NCBI RefSeq assembly: GCF_009789225.1
Contig: NZ_WSTA01000039.1
Location: 1 to 33,176 of the forward strand
DNA from: Agromyces seonyuensis
GTDB lineage: Bacteria; Actinomycetota; Actinomycetes; Actinomycetales; Microbacteriaceae
Reading direction: 5' to 3'
Length of the DNA stretch: 33,176 nucleotides
Position numbers and translations under genes: made by a program. Position 1 is the stretch's first letter, and each line of letters opens with the position of its first letter. Of the stretch, positions 16,041 through 23,746 are shown one piece after another. Below the pieces are notes generated by a model that ran no database searches, was not told where the DNA came from, and worked only from the letters and a program-made list of their open reading frames with translations.

Positions 16041-16069
16041 TTGACGGCTCCGAACTACACCGGTGTAAT
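16041..16069 (+). promoter_or_regulatory. whiB promoter (consensus -35/-10)
   Basis: TTGACG (16041-16046), a 17-base spacer and TGTAAT (16064-16069) form the best housekeeping-type promoter in the window. The region is visibly more AT-rich than its surroundings. The predicted start near 16076 gives a leader of about 45 bases before the whiB ATG. Confidence 0.75.
16056..16067. promoter_or_regulatory. Perfect 12-base palindrome over the whiB -10 box
   Basis: TACACCGGTGTA reads the same on both strands and overlaps the first four bases of the -10 box. A dimeric repressor bound here would block RNA polymerase. The protein that binds is not identifiable from the window; WhiB feedback is one possibility. 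Confidence 0.5.
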
Positions 16070-16077
16070 TACTGCAA

Positions 16078-16097
16078 GACACACCCTTCGGGTGGTC
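16078..16097 (+). promoter_or_regulatory. Hairpin in the whiB 5' leader
   Basis: CACCC-TTC-GGGTG extends through GAC/GTC with one bulged A (16081) to an eight-base-pair stem. It lies between the predicted transcription start and the Shine-Dalgarno site at 16111, so it may stabilise the mRNA or affect translation. Confidence 0.4.
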
Positions 16098-16120
16098 GGT
16101 ACAACTGGGTGGGAGACGAT

Positions 16121-16447
16121 ATGGGCAATCCTGAATATCGTTCTGGCGTACCGGAAGACTGGTTCATCGATCCTGTTCGGCTCGGGGTTCCCGGAGTCCG
16201 AAAGAACATCGACGTCGAGGACGAGAATCCGCTGGCCTGGCAGAGCGACGCGCTGTGCGCGCAGACCGATCCCGAGGCGTTCTTCCCTGAGAAGGGCGGC
16301 TCGACGCGCGACGCCAAGAAGATCTGCACCGGCTGCGAGGTTCGCGGCCAGTGCCTCGAGTACGCGCTCGAGAACGACGAACGGTTCGGCATCTGGGGGG
16401 GAATGTCCGAACGCGAACGTCGCAAGCTGCGTCGCCGGGCCGTCTGA
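16121..16447 (+). CDS. whiB2: WhiB-family iron-sulfur transcription factor, WhiB2/WhmD type
   Basis: A 108-residue protein with the four invariant cysteines C46, C69, C72 and C78 (C-x22-C-x2-C-x5-C) that bind a [4Fe-4S] cluster. It has the G-I-W-G-G turn (90-94) and a basic tail ERERRKLRRR. The stretch CAQTDPEAFFPEKGGSTRDAKKIC is that of the WhiB2/WhmD group, which is tied to septation and growth in mycobacteria; WhiB proteins bind the primary sigma factor. ATG at 16121 is preceded by GGGAG (16111-16115). The reading frame is open further upstream but across the promoter region. The place beside a giant glycosyltransferase and DUF5719 is as in other actinobacteria. A long hairpin follows. Confidence 0.95.
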   Translation: MGNPEYRSGVPEDWFIDPVRLGVPGVRKNIDVEDENPLAWQSDALCAQTDPEAFFPEKGGSTRDAKKICTGCEVRGQCLEYALENDERFGIWGGMSERERRKLRRRAV

Positions 16448-16467
16448 CGGCCCGCGAACCGAGCGAT

Positions 16468-16505
16468 GCGGATGCCCCGCGGGAGTCTTCCCGCGGGGCA
16501 TCCGC
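16468..16505 (+). terminator. Terminator of whiB
   Basis: A perfect 17-base-pair stem (16468-16484 with 16489-16505) has a GTCT loop and is followed by GTTTC. It begins 21 bases after the whiB stop. The arms hold GGATGC/GCATCC and the stem is among the strongest in the window. Confidence 0.88.
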
Positions 16506-16554
16506 GTTTCGCGCCTCGCCCCGGCGGGTCGGCCGCGGTCGTCCGAAGCGCCCG

Positions 16555-16560
16555 TAGGCT
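16555..16560 (+). promoter_or_regulatory. -10 box of leaderless giant-glycosyltransferase operon
   Basis: TAGGCT lies seven bases upstream of the ATG at 16568, with no ribosome-binding site between them. It follows the whiB terminator and gives the two downstream genes their own start. Confidence 0.55.
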
Positions 16561-16567
16561 GACCCCG

Positions 16568-19500
16568 ATGTTCCCCGGTATCTCCGCCGTCCTCGTCGTC
16601 CGTCACGGCGGCGATCGGCTGCAGCGAACCCTCGAGGCGATCGCCGCGCAACGCGGCACGCCCTCCTCGCTCGTCGTCGTCCTCCTCGAGCCGGACGATG
16701 CGATCCGCGAGCAAGTCGGCGGCAGCGGCGCCTCGCACGTCGTCGAACTGCCGAACGCCGTGCCCTTCGGCGAGGCCGTCGAAGCCGGCCTCAGGATGCT
16801 CCCGCCGAGCGGCGACGAGCGCGCGGCCCTCTGGCTCCTCGCCGAGGACACGGCGCCGGAACCGGGCGTGCTCGCCGCGCTCGCCGCAGCGCTCGAGACG
16901 TCGCCGTCGGTCGGCATCGCCGGGCCGAAGGTCGTCGAATGGGATCGCGCGGACCGGCTCGTGAGCATCGGTCGCACTATGACGCGGCTCGGCCGCACCG
17001 TCGAGCTCGTCGAACCGGGGCTCGACCAGGGGCAGGAGGACGGGCGCAGCGACGTGCTCGCCGTCGCCCCCGCGGGTCTGCTCGTGCGTCGCGCCGTCTG
17101 GGATCTCCTCGGCGGCTTCGACCCGGGACTGCCGCAGGTCGACGCCGGACTCGATCTCGGTGTCCGCGCCCGGCTCGCCGGCCATCGCGTCGTCGTCGTA
17201 CCGGAGGCGCGCGTCGCGTTCGCAGGCGACGGGATTGCGGAGTCGTCGGCGTCGAAGCGGGGTCGGACACGTCGGCGGACGGATCGCCGCGTACGCCGTG
17301 CCGCGCTCCACCGCCGCCTCGCGTACGCCCCCGCCTGGGCGGTGCCGCTCCACTGGCTCGCCATCCTCCCGCTCGCGATCGCGCGCTCCATCGGGATGCT
17401 CGTCGCGAAGCGCCCGGCGGCCATCGGCGGGGAGCTCGCAGCGGCCGGGCAGGCGCTCGTCGGCGTCGGTGCGGCGGTCCGGGCGAGAGCGCGCATCCGG
17501 CGCACCCGGACCGAGCGCTGGTCCCGGCTCGCCCCGCTCCGGCTGCCGCCCGCGGAGGAGACCCGCCGTCGTCAGGCGGCGCGCGAACTGCGACGAGACC
17601 GCGCCCGAGGGCGCCGACACGAGCTGCACTTCCTCGCCGCCGGAGGCGGATGGGTCCTCCTCGTGGCGCTGCTCGTCTCACTGGTGCTGAACTGGCGCCT
17701 GCTCGGATTCACAGGCGTCGCAGGCGAGGCGCTCGAACCGCTCTCCGGCTCGGTCGCCGAGCTCTGGAGCAACGCCGCCTACGGGTGGCGCGAGCTCTCG
17801 GTCGGATTCCTCGCCCCGGCCGATCCGTTCGCGGGGCTGCTCGCGATCATCGGCACGCTCGCGTTCTGGTTCCCGCCCGCCGGGGTCACCCTGGTCTGGC
17901 TGCTCGCGATCCCGGCCGCGGCCATGGGCGCCTGGATGCTCGGGGCGCGTTTGTCGGATCGGGCGTCGGTCCGCACGGTCGCCGCGACCGTCTGGGCCCT
18001 CGCGCCCATGTTCCTCACCGCCCTCTCGGACGGTCGGCCCGCCGCCGTGCTCGTGCACGTGCTCCTGCCCTGGCTCGCGTTCGCCGCGCTCGGCGCGGCG
18101 GGCAGCTGGGCGTCGGCGGGCGCAGCCGCGCTGCTCTTCGCCGCGGTGATCGCCTGCGCACCGTCGCTCGCGCCGCTGCTCGTGGTCGCCTGGCTCGTCG
18201 CCCTCGTCCTCGCCGGCCGCGGCGCGGCTCGCGTGCTCTGGATGCCCGTGCCCGCGCTCGCGCTCGCGCTCCCCGTCATCCTGGCCTCGTTCGACGCGGG
18301 CGTCCCGCTCGGAGCGTTCGCCGACCCGGGGCTGCCCGCGCCGGGAGTGGAAGCGAGCGTCTGGCAGCTCGCGGCGGGCTTCCCGGGCGGCGGCTGGGGC
18401 GGCTGGGCCGAGGTCTTCGCCGCGTCCCCCTTCGACGCCGTCGACCCGCGCGTGCTCGCCGTCGCGCTGCTCGCGCCGCTCGCACTGCTCGCGGTCGGCT
18501 CGCTCGCCGCGCCCGCGGCACTCGACGGCCTGGCCGCATTGGCCTTCGCCGGCGGCGGCTTCGCGACCGCGGTGGCGGCGAGCCGCATCTCGGTCGAGAC
18601 CATCGGTTCTGATTCCGTCGGGGTCTGGACGGGGGCCGGTCTCAGCGCCGGTCTCCTCGGCCTCCTCGTCGCGGCCGTCTGCGCGCTCCGAGCGCTGCGG
18701 CGGTACCTCCGCTCGCCACTGGCCGTCGTGCTCGCGGCGACGGGCGTCGTGGTCTCGCTCCCGCTCACGGTCGTGCTCGCGACGGGCGGTGCGGGCGTGC
18801 ACTCCGCCGACGCGCGCACCCTGCCCGCCGTCGTGACCGCCGAGGCGGAGCACGATCCGAACGTGACGACCCTCCTCCTTGTGCCGGAAGAGGCAGGGGG
18901 CCTCCGCGCGACCCTCGAGCACGGCGCAGGCACGACCCTCGACGAGCAATCGACCCTCTGGTACACCGGCGCTCGCGCCGAGCAGACGGCCGAGCGCTCC
19001 GCACTGCTCGCGGAGGCAGCGGGCAACCTCGCCTCCCGGAGCGGGTTCGACGTGGAGGCGGCCGTCGAGGAGTTCGGCGTGCGCTACGTGCTGCTCGCCG
19101 CATCCGACGGCGAGGCCGGCGATGAGGCCGACGCGGTCCGCGATCGGGCGACGCTCGCGCTGGACTCCAATCCCGACGTCGTCGTGGTCGCCGACACGGC
19201 GTTCGGTCGGCTCTGGCGGGTCGTCGGGGCCGAGCCGGGCGAGCCGGGCGCGGCACCGCTCGCCGGCCCGGGCACGACCGGCCTCCTGGTCACGATCGTG
19301 CAGCTCGCGGTGCTCCTCGTCACCCTGCTCCTCTCCATCCCGGTCGGCGCGGCGATGGAGCCGGCCCGCGAGCGCCGGCGTCGACCGCGACCGCCGCGGC
19401 GGTCGCGTCGGGCGATCGCCGTCCCGCCCGAGGTCGAACCCGACGGCGATGCGGATGACGCGACGGCGGACTCGAACGCGGAGGATGCCGCGGCCGACGT

Positions 19501-19681
19501 GCTCCCGGAGGCGGAAGCCGAGCCCGATTCCGAGTCCGAGCCTGAACCCCAGTCCGAGTCCGAGTCCGAGCCGGACACCGCGCCGGAGGCGGATCCGCGG
19601 CCCGCACCGGCGGAATCGGAGTCCGAGCCGCAGCCCCGCTTCGGGACGGCCCCGGCGGAGACGGAGGCCCCCCGTGCCTGA
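16568..19681 (+). CDS. Large polytopic membrane protein with N-terminal glycosyltransferase-2 domain
   Basis: A 1037-residue protein. Residues 1-230 form a GT2-like domain (ISAVLVVRHGGDRLQRTLEAI, later GGFDPGLPQVDAGLDLGVRARLAGHRVVVVPEA). In place of a D-x-D motif it has LAEDTAPEPG (E93-D94). About a dozen membrane segments follow between 260 and 760, then a soluble extracytoplasmic region, one last membrane segment near 925, and a strongly acidic Ser-Glu-Pro tail (about 952-1037). The family sits beside whiB2 in many actinobacteria and is thought to act in cell-envelope glycan synthesis; the acceptor is not known. Its stop overlaps the next gene by eight bases. Catalysis is uncertain because the metal motif is atypical. 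Confidence 0.85.
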   Translation: MFPGISAVLVVRHGGDRLQRTLEAIAAQRGTPSSLVVVLLEPDDAIREQVGGSGASHVVELPNAVPFGEAVEAGLRMLPPSGDERAALWLLAEDTAPEPGVLAALAAALETSPSVGIAGPKVVEWDRADRLVSIGRTMTRLGRTVELVEPGLDQGQEDGRSDVLAVAPAGLLVRRAVWDLLGGFDPGLPQVDAGLDLGVRARLAGHRVVVVPEARVAFAGDGIAESSASKRGRTRRRTDRRVRRAALHRRLAYAPAWAVPLHWLAILPLAIARSIGMLVAKRPAAIGGELAAAGQALVGVGAAVRARARIRRTRTERWSRLAPLRLPPAEETRRRQAARELRRDRARGRRHELHFLAAGGGWVLLVALLVSLVLNWRLLGFTGVAGEALEPLSGSVAELWSNAAYGWRELSVGFLAPADPFAGLLAIIGTLAFWFPPAGVTLVWLLAIPAAAMGAWMLGARLSDRASVRTVAATVWALAPMFLTALSDGRPAAVLVHVLLPWLAFAALGAAGSWASAGAAALLFAAVIACAPSLAPLLVVAWLVALVLAGRGAARVLWMPVPALALALPVILASFDAGVPLGAFADPGLPAPGVEASVWQLAAGFPGGGWGGWAEVFAASPFDAVDPRVLAVALLAPLALLAVGSLAAPAALDGLAALAFAGGGFATAVAASRISVETIGSDSVGVWTGAGLSAGLLGLLVAAVCALRALRRYLRSPLAVVLAATGVVVSLPLTVVLATGGAGVHSADARTLPAVVTAEAEHDPNVTTLLLVPEEAGGLRATLEHGAGTTLDEQSTLWYTGARAEQTAERSALLAEAAGNLASRSGFDVEAAVEEFGVRYVLLAASDGEAGDEADAVRDRATLALDSNPDVVVVADTAFGRLWRVVGAEPGEPGAAPLAGPGTTGLLVTIVQLAVLLVTLLLSIPVGAAMEPARERRRRPRPPRRSRRAIAVPPEVEPDGDADDATADSNAEDAAADVLPEAEAEPDSESEPEPQSESESEPDTAPEADPRPAPAESESEPQPRFGTAPAETEAPRA
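19519..19573 (+). repeat. Low-complexity TCCGAG repeat encoding Ser-Glu/Glu-Pro tail
   Basis: Imperfect copies of TCCGAG alternate with CCGAGCC-like units and encode Ser-Glu and Glu-Pro dipeptides in the acidic tail. Such a tract can change length by slippage. Confidence 0.6.
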
Positions 19682-21068
19682 CGCCAAGCGCATCACGCGC
19701 GTCGCCCTCAAGTGCCTGGCCGTGCTCGCCGGCGCGGCGGCGGCCGGCGCGGTCGTGCTCACCGCGGCGGCCGTGGACTGGCCCGAGCATCGCGCCGAAC
19801 CGCCGTCGGTGCTCGTGCAGCCCTCGGAGAGCCGACAGCTGCGCGTGTGCCCGGGACCGTTGCTCGAACTGGCGCTGGACGCCTCGGAGGCCGACGTCGC
19901 GAGCCCCATCGGCAGTGCCGCCCGCGTCGTCGCGGCTGTGCCGGACGACGCGGAGATCGTCGAGTCGGACCTCGTGGGCGACGGGACCTCGGTCGAGACG
20001 GCGCGCGGCGCGGTCGATCCGGGCCTCCTCGCCGCGGCGCAGTCGCAGGAGGCCGGGACGGACACGGTCCGCGGCCTCGCCGCCGTGAACTGCATCGAGG
20101 CGGTCGACGAGGCCTGGCTCGTCGGCGGTTCGACGGCGGTCGGTCGGTCGAGCCTCGTGCTGCTCGCGAATCCTGGCACCGTCGCCTCGACCGTCGAACT
20201 GCGCATCCACGGACAGGACGGCCTCATCGATGCGCCCGGCGCCGCGGGGATCGTCGTGCCCGCGGGTACGCAGCAGGCGATCTCGCTCGCGGGACTCGCC
20301 CCCGACGAGCCATCACCCGTCGTGCAGGTCGTCGCGACCGGCGCGCCGATCGCCGCGAGCCTCGAGCAGAGCGTCATCCGGGGGCTCGCGCCCGGCGGCG
20401 TCGACCTCGTCGGCGCGTCGGCGGCGCCGGCCGCCCGGCAGGTCGTGCCGGGCGTCGCGATCGCCGTCGCCGGCGGCGTCGACCCCGGCGAGGAGCATGC
20501 CACGGGCGACGACTTCGCCGCGGTCCGGCTCCTCGCGCCCGAGACGGACGCGGAGGCGGACATTCGCATCCTCGGCGCGGACGGCGCGGAGGTCGCGTCG
20601 TTCGGGGCGGCCCTCGTCGCCGGCGAGGTCCTCGACGTCCCGCTCGGCGAGCTCGCTGCGGGCGAGTACACGCTCGACGTCGACGCGGACGAGCCCGTGG
20701 TGGCCGCCGTACGGGTCGACACCGGCGAGGGCGACGAGCGGGATTTCGCCTGGGCGCAGGCCGCCGCCGCGCTCGGACAGCGTCAGCTCGTCGCCGTCGC
20801 GGCGGAGGACGGCGTGCTCGTCCTCGCGAATCCCGGCTCGACCGAGCGGATCGCGACGATCGCGGTCGACGGCGCGGAGCCGGGGGAGGTGCGCATCGCA
20901 CCGGGCGCAAGCGCGAGCGTGCCCGTCGACGCGGGCAGCGGCATCCTGCTCGGCGACGCCGACGGACTCCGGGCTGCCGTCGTCCACTCGTCGGCCGGGC
21001 GGATCGCGATCGCCGCAGTGCAACCGCCGAGCCCGCTCGACTCCGCGATCCGGGTCTATCCCCGCTGA
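19674..21068 (+). CDS. DUF5719-family exported or membrane-anchored protein
   Basis: A 464-residue protein with a basic N-terminus and one hydrophobic segment (about 13-33), then a long extracytoplasmic part. The latter is made of beta-rich repeats, with sentences such as LVLLANPGTVASTVELRIHG and GVLVLANPGSTERIATIAVDG, which look like duplicated domains. Two cysteines in the outer part (C59 and C140) could form a disulfide. GTG at 19674 is the start, with GGAGG (19662-19666) seven bases upstream, inside the end of the giant glycosyltransferase gene (eight-base overlap). The pair is probably co-translated and may work together at the outer face. No catalytic residues are evident; function is unknown. 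Confidence 0.82.
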   Translation: MPDAKRITRVALKCLAVLAGAAAAGAVVLTAAAVDWPEHRAEPPSVLVQPSESRQLRVCPGPLLELALDASEADVASPIGSAARVVAAVPDDAEIVESDLVGDGTSVETARGAVDPGLLAAAQSQEAGTDTVRGLAAVNCIEAVDEAWLVGGSTAVGRSSLVLLANPGTVASTVELRIHGQDGLIDAPGAAGIVVPAGTQQAISLAGLAPDEPSPVVQVVATGAPIAASLEQSVIRGLAPGGVDLVGASAAPAARQVVPGVAIAVAGGVDPGEEHATGDDFAAVRLLAPETDAEADIRILGADGAEVASFGAALVAGEVLDVPLGELAAGEYTLDVDADEPVVAAVRVDTGEGDERDFAWAQAAAALGQRQLVAVAAEDGVLVLANPGSTERIATIAVDGAEPGEVRIAPGASASVPVDAGSGILLGDADGLRAAVVHSSAGRIAIAAVQPPSPLDSAIRVYPR

Positions 21069-21108
21069 GTCGGCAGCGGCTTCGGCAGCGGAGTCGGGGA
21101 GCGCCGGG

Positions 21109-21546
21109 TCAGAAGCCGCGGTAGCGGCCGGGCGCGAGATCCCACGGGTCCTTGCCGAGCAGGTCGCCGACGGCGCGGTACACGCAGCTCTCGATGACGA
21201 TGCGCTCGTCGACCTCGTCGCCCTCGTTCCGGCGGATGAAGCGCACGATGGGCAGGCGGAAGAAGGTCACGCGGCGGCCCACCCGATCGATGTGCCAGCG
21301 GTCGACGTGGTCGTCGTGGATCGCCTCGGCCGGCCCCTGCGCGACCTCGAAGACGACGCCGTCGAGGTCGGGATGCATCGAGCGCAGCGACTCGATCGTC
21401 GACGCCACCTGGAAGTCGAAGTCGTCGAGGCGCGTGCGCAGCAGGGGCAGGTCGGGGCCCGAGACGGGGGAGCGCATCCCGCGGCCGTGCCGGTCCCTCG
21501 CCAGTCGCCGGGAGGAGGCGGGCACGGCGCGACGCGGTCGAGGCAT
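21109..21546 (-). CDS. Metallopeptidase-family (zincin-like) protein, probably without a zinc site
   Basis: A 145-residue protein of the Rv3259-like group assigned to the Zincin_1 (MMP-like) family. The fold-level features are FEVAQGPAEAIHDDHVDRWHIDRVG and the strand VTFFRLPIVRFIRRNEGDEVDERIVIES. Active members have an HExxH helix at the C-terminal end; here that region reads VIESCVYRAVGDLLGKDP, with no histidine pair. It is therefore likely a pseudoenzyme or a binding protein. A leaderless start is indicated by TAGGCT seven bases before ATG 21546. It diverges from DUF3499, as in Rv3258c/Rv3259. The first 25 residues are basic and may be disordered. Confidence 0.82.
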   Translation of the reverse strand: MPRPRRAVPASSRRLARDRHGRGMRSPVSGPDLPLLRTRLDDFDFQVASTIESLRSMHPDLDGVVFEVAQGPAEAIHDDHVDRWHIDRVGRRVTFFRLPIVRFIRRNEGDEVDERIVIESCVYRAVGDLLGKDPWDLAPGRYRGF

Positions 21547-21553
21547 GTCGAGC

Positions 21554-21559
21554 AGCCTA
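21554..21559 (-). promoter_or_regulatory. -10 box of leaderless zincin-like gene
   Basis: TAGGCT on the minus strand, seven bases upstream of the ATG at 21546. It is back to back with the plus-strand TAATCT (21578-21583) of DUF3499. Confidence 0.55.
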
Positions 21560-21577
21560 CCGGGCCGGCGGTGGGGC

Positions 21578-21583
21578 TAATCT
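21578..21583 (+). promoter_or_regulatory. -10 box of DUF3499 gene
   Basis: TAATCT is ten bases upstream of the ATG at 21594, giving at most a leader of a few bases. It is the closest match to TATAAT among the short-spacing boxes in this window. Confidence 0.5.
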
Positions 21584-21593
21584 GGGTGCCGCC

Positions 21594-21797
21594 ATGACGA
21601 GAGCCTGTTCGCGGCCGGCGTGCTCCGCCGAAGCCGTCGCCACCCTGACCTACGACTACGCCGCGTCCATCGTGGTCATCGGTCCGCTCTCCTTCGTCCG
21701 CGAGCCGCACAGCTACGACCTCTGCGCCCGTCACGCCGAGCGCACCTCCCCGCCCCGCGGCTGGCAGGTCATCCGCCACGCCAAGCTCGCCTCCTGA
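21594..21797 (+). CDS. DUF3499 family protein (Rv3258c-like)
   Basis: A 67-residue protein. It has CSRPAC near the start (C5, C10), [34 protein letters not shown] (C44, H47) and GWQVIRH at the end. The paired C-x4-C and C-x2-H look like a small metal-binding site. The family is actinobacterial and of unknown function. Members I recall are around 100 or more residues, so this one is short at its C-terminus, though no frameshift is evident. In M. tuberculosis the next gene in the cluster is manB; here ahcY begins 61 bases on, so a deletion or rearrangement may have happened at this point. Confidence 0.85.
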   Translation: MTRACSRPACSAEAVATLTYDYAASIVVIGPLSFVREPHSYDLCARHAERTSPPRGWQVIRHAKLAS

Positions 21798-21846
21798 ACC
21801 CCGATATCGCCCGAGTCATCCGGTGCGCGCACGGCCCGGTGTTTGC

Positions 21847-21852
21847 CAGAAT
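21847..21852 (+). promoter_or_regulatory. Candidate -10 box of ahcY
   Basis: CAGAAT lies six bases before the ATG at 21859. No Shine-Dalgarno site with proper spacing is seen, so a leaderless transcript is likely, though the box departs from TANNNT at its first position. Confidence 0.4.
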
Positions 21853-21858
21853 GGCAGG

Positions 21859-23334
21859 ATGACCGCCACCAGCACTGCCTTCGACTTCAAGGTCCGCGAC
21901 CTCGGGCTCGCCGCCGCCGGACGACACCAGCTCCGCCTCGCGGAACACGAGATGCCCGGGCTGATGGCTCTGCGCGCCGAGTTCGGGCCGACGCAGCCCC
22001 TCGCCGGCGCCCGCATCGCCGGCAGCCTCCACATGACCGTCCAGACCGCCGTCCTGATCGAGACGCTCGTCGCCCTCGGCGCGCAGGTGCGCTGGGCGAG
22101 CTGCAACATCTTCTCGACGCAGGACGAGGCGGCCGCCGCGGTCGTCGTCGGACCCGAGGGCACGCTCGAGGCGCCCGCCGGCGTGCCGGTGTTCGCCTGG
22201 AAGGGCGAGACGCTCGACGAGTACTGGTGGTGCACCGACCGCATCTTCGACTGGTCCGCCGAGGCGGAGGCCGCCGGCGCCGACTGGATCGGGCCGAACC
22301 TCATCCTCGACGACGGCGGCGACGCGACGCTGCTCGTGCACCTCGGCCGCGACTTCGAGGCCGCCGGCGTCGTGCCGGAAGCCGCCGCGGGCGACAGCGG
22401 CGAGTACCGCGTCATCCTCGAGACCCTCCGCTCCTCCCTCGCCGTGAGCGACGACCGCTGGACGCGCATCGCGGCCGAGCTGAAGGGCGTCACCGAAGAG
22501 ACCACCACCGGTGTCCACCGCCTCTACGAACTGCACGCGGCCGGCCGCCTCCAGTTCCCGGCGATCAACGTCAACGACTCCGTGACGAAGTCGAAGTTCG
22601 ACAACAAGTACGGCATCCGCCACTCGCTGCCCGACGGCCTCAACCGCGCCACCGACGTCCTCATGGGCGGTAAGACGGCGTTCGTCGCCGGCTACGGCGA
22701 CGTCGGCAAGGGTGCGGCCGAGGCCCTCCGCGGCCAGGGCGCGCGCGTCATCGTCTCCGAGGTCGACCCGATCTGCGCCCTCCAAGCGGCGATGGACGGC
22801 TACCAGGTCTCGCGCATCGAGTCGGTGCTCGGCGAGATCGACATCTTCGTCACGGGTACGGGCAACAAGGACGTCATCACGGCCGAGCATCTCCAGGGCA
22901 TGAAGCACCTGGCGATCGTCGCGAACGTCGGCCATTTCGACAACGAGATCGACATGGCCGGCCTCGAGGCCGTGCCCGGCGTCGAGAAGGTCGAGATCAA
23001 GCCGCAGGTGCACGAGTGGCGCCTGCCGACCGGCCGCTCGGTGCTCGTGCTCTCGGAGGGCCGCCTCATGAACCTCGGCAACGCGACGGGCCACCCCTCG
23101 TTCGTGATGAGCAACTCGTTCACCAACCAGGTGCTCGCGCAGATCGAGCTCTGGACGCGCCCCGCGGAGTACCCGATCGGCGTGTACGTGCTGCCGAAGC
23201 ACCTCGACGAGAAGGTCGCCCGCCTCCACCTCGACGCGCTCGGCGTCGAGCTCACCGAACTCAGCCCCGAGCAGTCCTCCTACATCGGCGTGCCGGTCGA
23301 GGGCCCGTACAAGGTCGACCACTATCGCTACTGA
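21859..23334 (+). CDS. ahcY: Adenosylhomocysteinase
   Basis: A 491-residue NAD-dependent hydrolase that splits S-adenosylhomocysteine to adenosine and homocysteine. It removes the product inhibitor of methyltransferases and feeds the methionine cycle. Motifs are [33 protein letters not shown], the NAD fold GYGDVGKG (278-285) with the acidic residue in SEVDP, GNKDVI, and the C-terminal YKVDHYRY typical of the family. ATG 21859 is chosen because homology starts at [15 protein letters not shown]; an upstream in-frame ATG would add residues from non-coding DNA. Length is normal. It is placed beside DUF3499, whereas manB-like and SIS-domain genes usually intervene in related genomes. Confidence 0.96.
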   Translation: MTATSTAFDFKVRDLGLAAAGRHQLRLAEHEMPGLMALRAEFGPTQPLAGARIAGSLHMTVQTAVLIETLVALGAQVRWASCNIFSTQDEAAAAVVVGPEGTLEAPAGVPVFAWKGETLDEYWWCTDRIFDWSAEAEAAGADWIGPNLILDDGGDATLLVHLGRDFEAAGVVPEAAAGDSGEYRVILETLRSSLAVSDDRWTRIAAELKGVTEETTTGVHRLYELHAAGRLQFPAINVNDSVTKSKFDNKYGIRHSLPDGLNRATDVLMGGKTAFVAGYGDVGKGAAEALRGQGARVIVSEVDPICALQAAMDGYQVSRIESVLGEIDIFVTGTGNKDVITAEHLQGMKHLAIVANVGHFDNEIDMAGLEAVPGVEKVEIKPQVHEWRLPTGRSVLVLSEGRLMNLGNATGHPSFVMSNSFTNQVLAQIELWTRPAEYPIGVYVLPKHLDEKVARLHLDALGVELTELSPEQSSYIGVPVEGPYKVDHYRY

Positions 23335-23349
23335 CCGGCGGGCCGAGCG

Positions 23350-23682
23350 ATGACGGCGAGCGGATCCGAGCCGGCACCGGAGCGGAGCGAGCTCGAGCAG
23401 GCCACGGCCTGGCTCGAGCAGATCACCGGCGATCCGCTCGCCGGGGCCGTGCGCGGCGTGCTCGAACTCGTGGACGTGCCCGAGCCGGTCGGCCGCGGTC
23501 GCTTCCGCCCGGTCGAGCTCGGCGGCATCGCCTCGGCCGAGGGAGTCCCGCCGACGCCCGTGCGGCTCTCGGTCGTGCTCGACCGACGCCACTGGCCCGC
23601 GGCGGGCGCGCGTCTTCCGGCGCGCATCCCGCCGGCCCGCCCGGCCGACCTCGAGGTCGATTGGGACGCGCTGCGGCGTTGA
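23350..23682 (+). CDS. Hypothetical protein downstream of ahcY
   Basis: A 110-residue acidic, proline-rich protein. It starts with a helix-like region (ELEQATAWLEQITGDPLAGAVRGVLELV) and continues with ELGGIASAEGVPPTPVRLSVVLDRRHWPAAGARLPAR. It has no signal peptide, membrane segment or motif I recognise. The start lies 15 bases after the ahcY stop, so it is likely in the same mRNA, and a terminator hairpin follows 12 bases after its stop. Codon use fits its neighbours. I infer it is a real gene from position and a clean frame, but function is unknown. Confidence 0.65.
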   Translation: MTASGSEPAPERSELEQATAWLEQITGDPLAGAVRGVLELVDVPEPVGRGRFRPVELGGIASAEGVPPTPVRLSVVLDRRHWPAAGARLPARIPPARPADLEVDWDALRR

Positions 23683-23693
23683 AGCGCAGCACG

Positions 23694-23728
23694 ACGGATG
23701 CCCCGGAGCGCTGCTCCGGGGCATCCGT
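23694..23728. terminator. Strong bidirectional terminator hairpin
   Basis: A perfect 16-base-pair stem (23694-23709 with 23713-23728) has a three-base loop. It closes the ahcY operon and, in the other orientation, the PEP-mutase-family gene. The stem includes GGATGC/GCATCC. Confidence 0.85.
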
Positions 23729-23746
23729 GCGTTCGGCGGGCGGACG

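Noticed and set aside
16024..16120. Upstream in-frame extension of whiB encoding a Cys-x2-Cys-like stretch (RCNYCKTH)
   Set aside because: It runs across the -35/-10 promoter and operator palindrome. The ATG at 16121 has a good ribosome-binding site and matches the family start.
17678..20722. Very long open frame on the minus strand opposite the giant glycosyltransferase and DUF5719 genes
   Set aside because: Its translation is Arg-, Ser- and Pro-rich low complexity without a domain. GC-rich genes commonly have such long antisense frames because their third codon positions are G or C.
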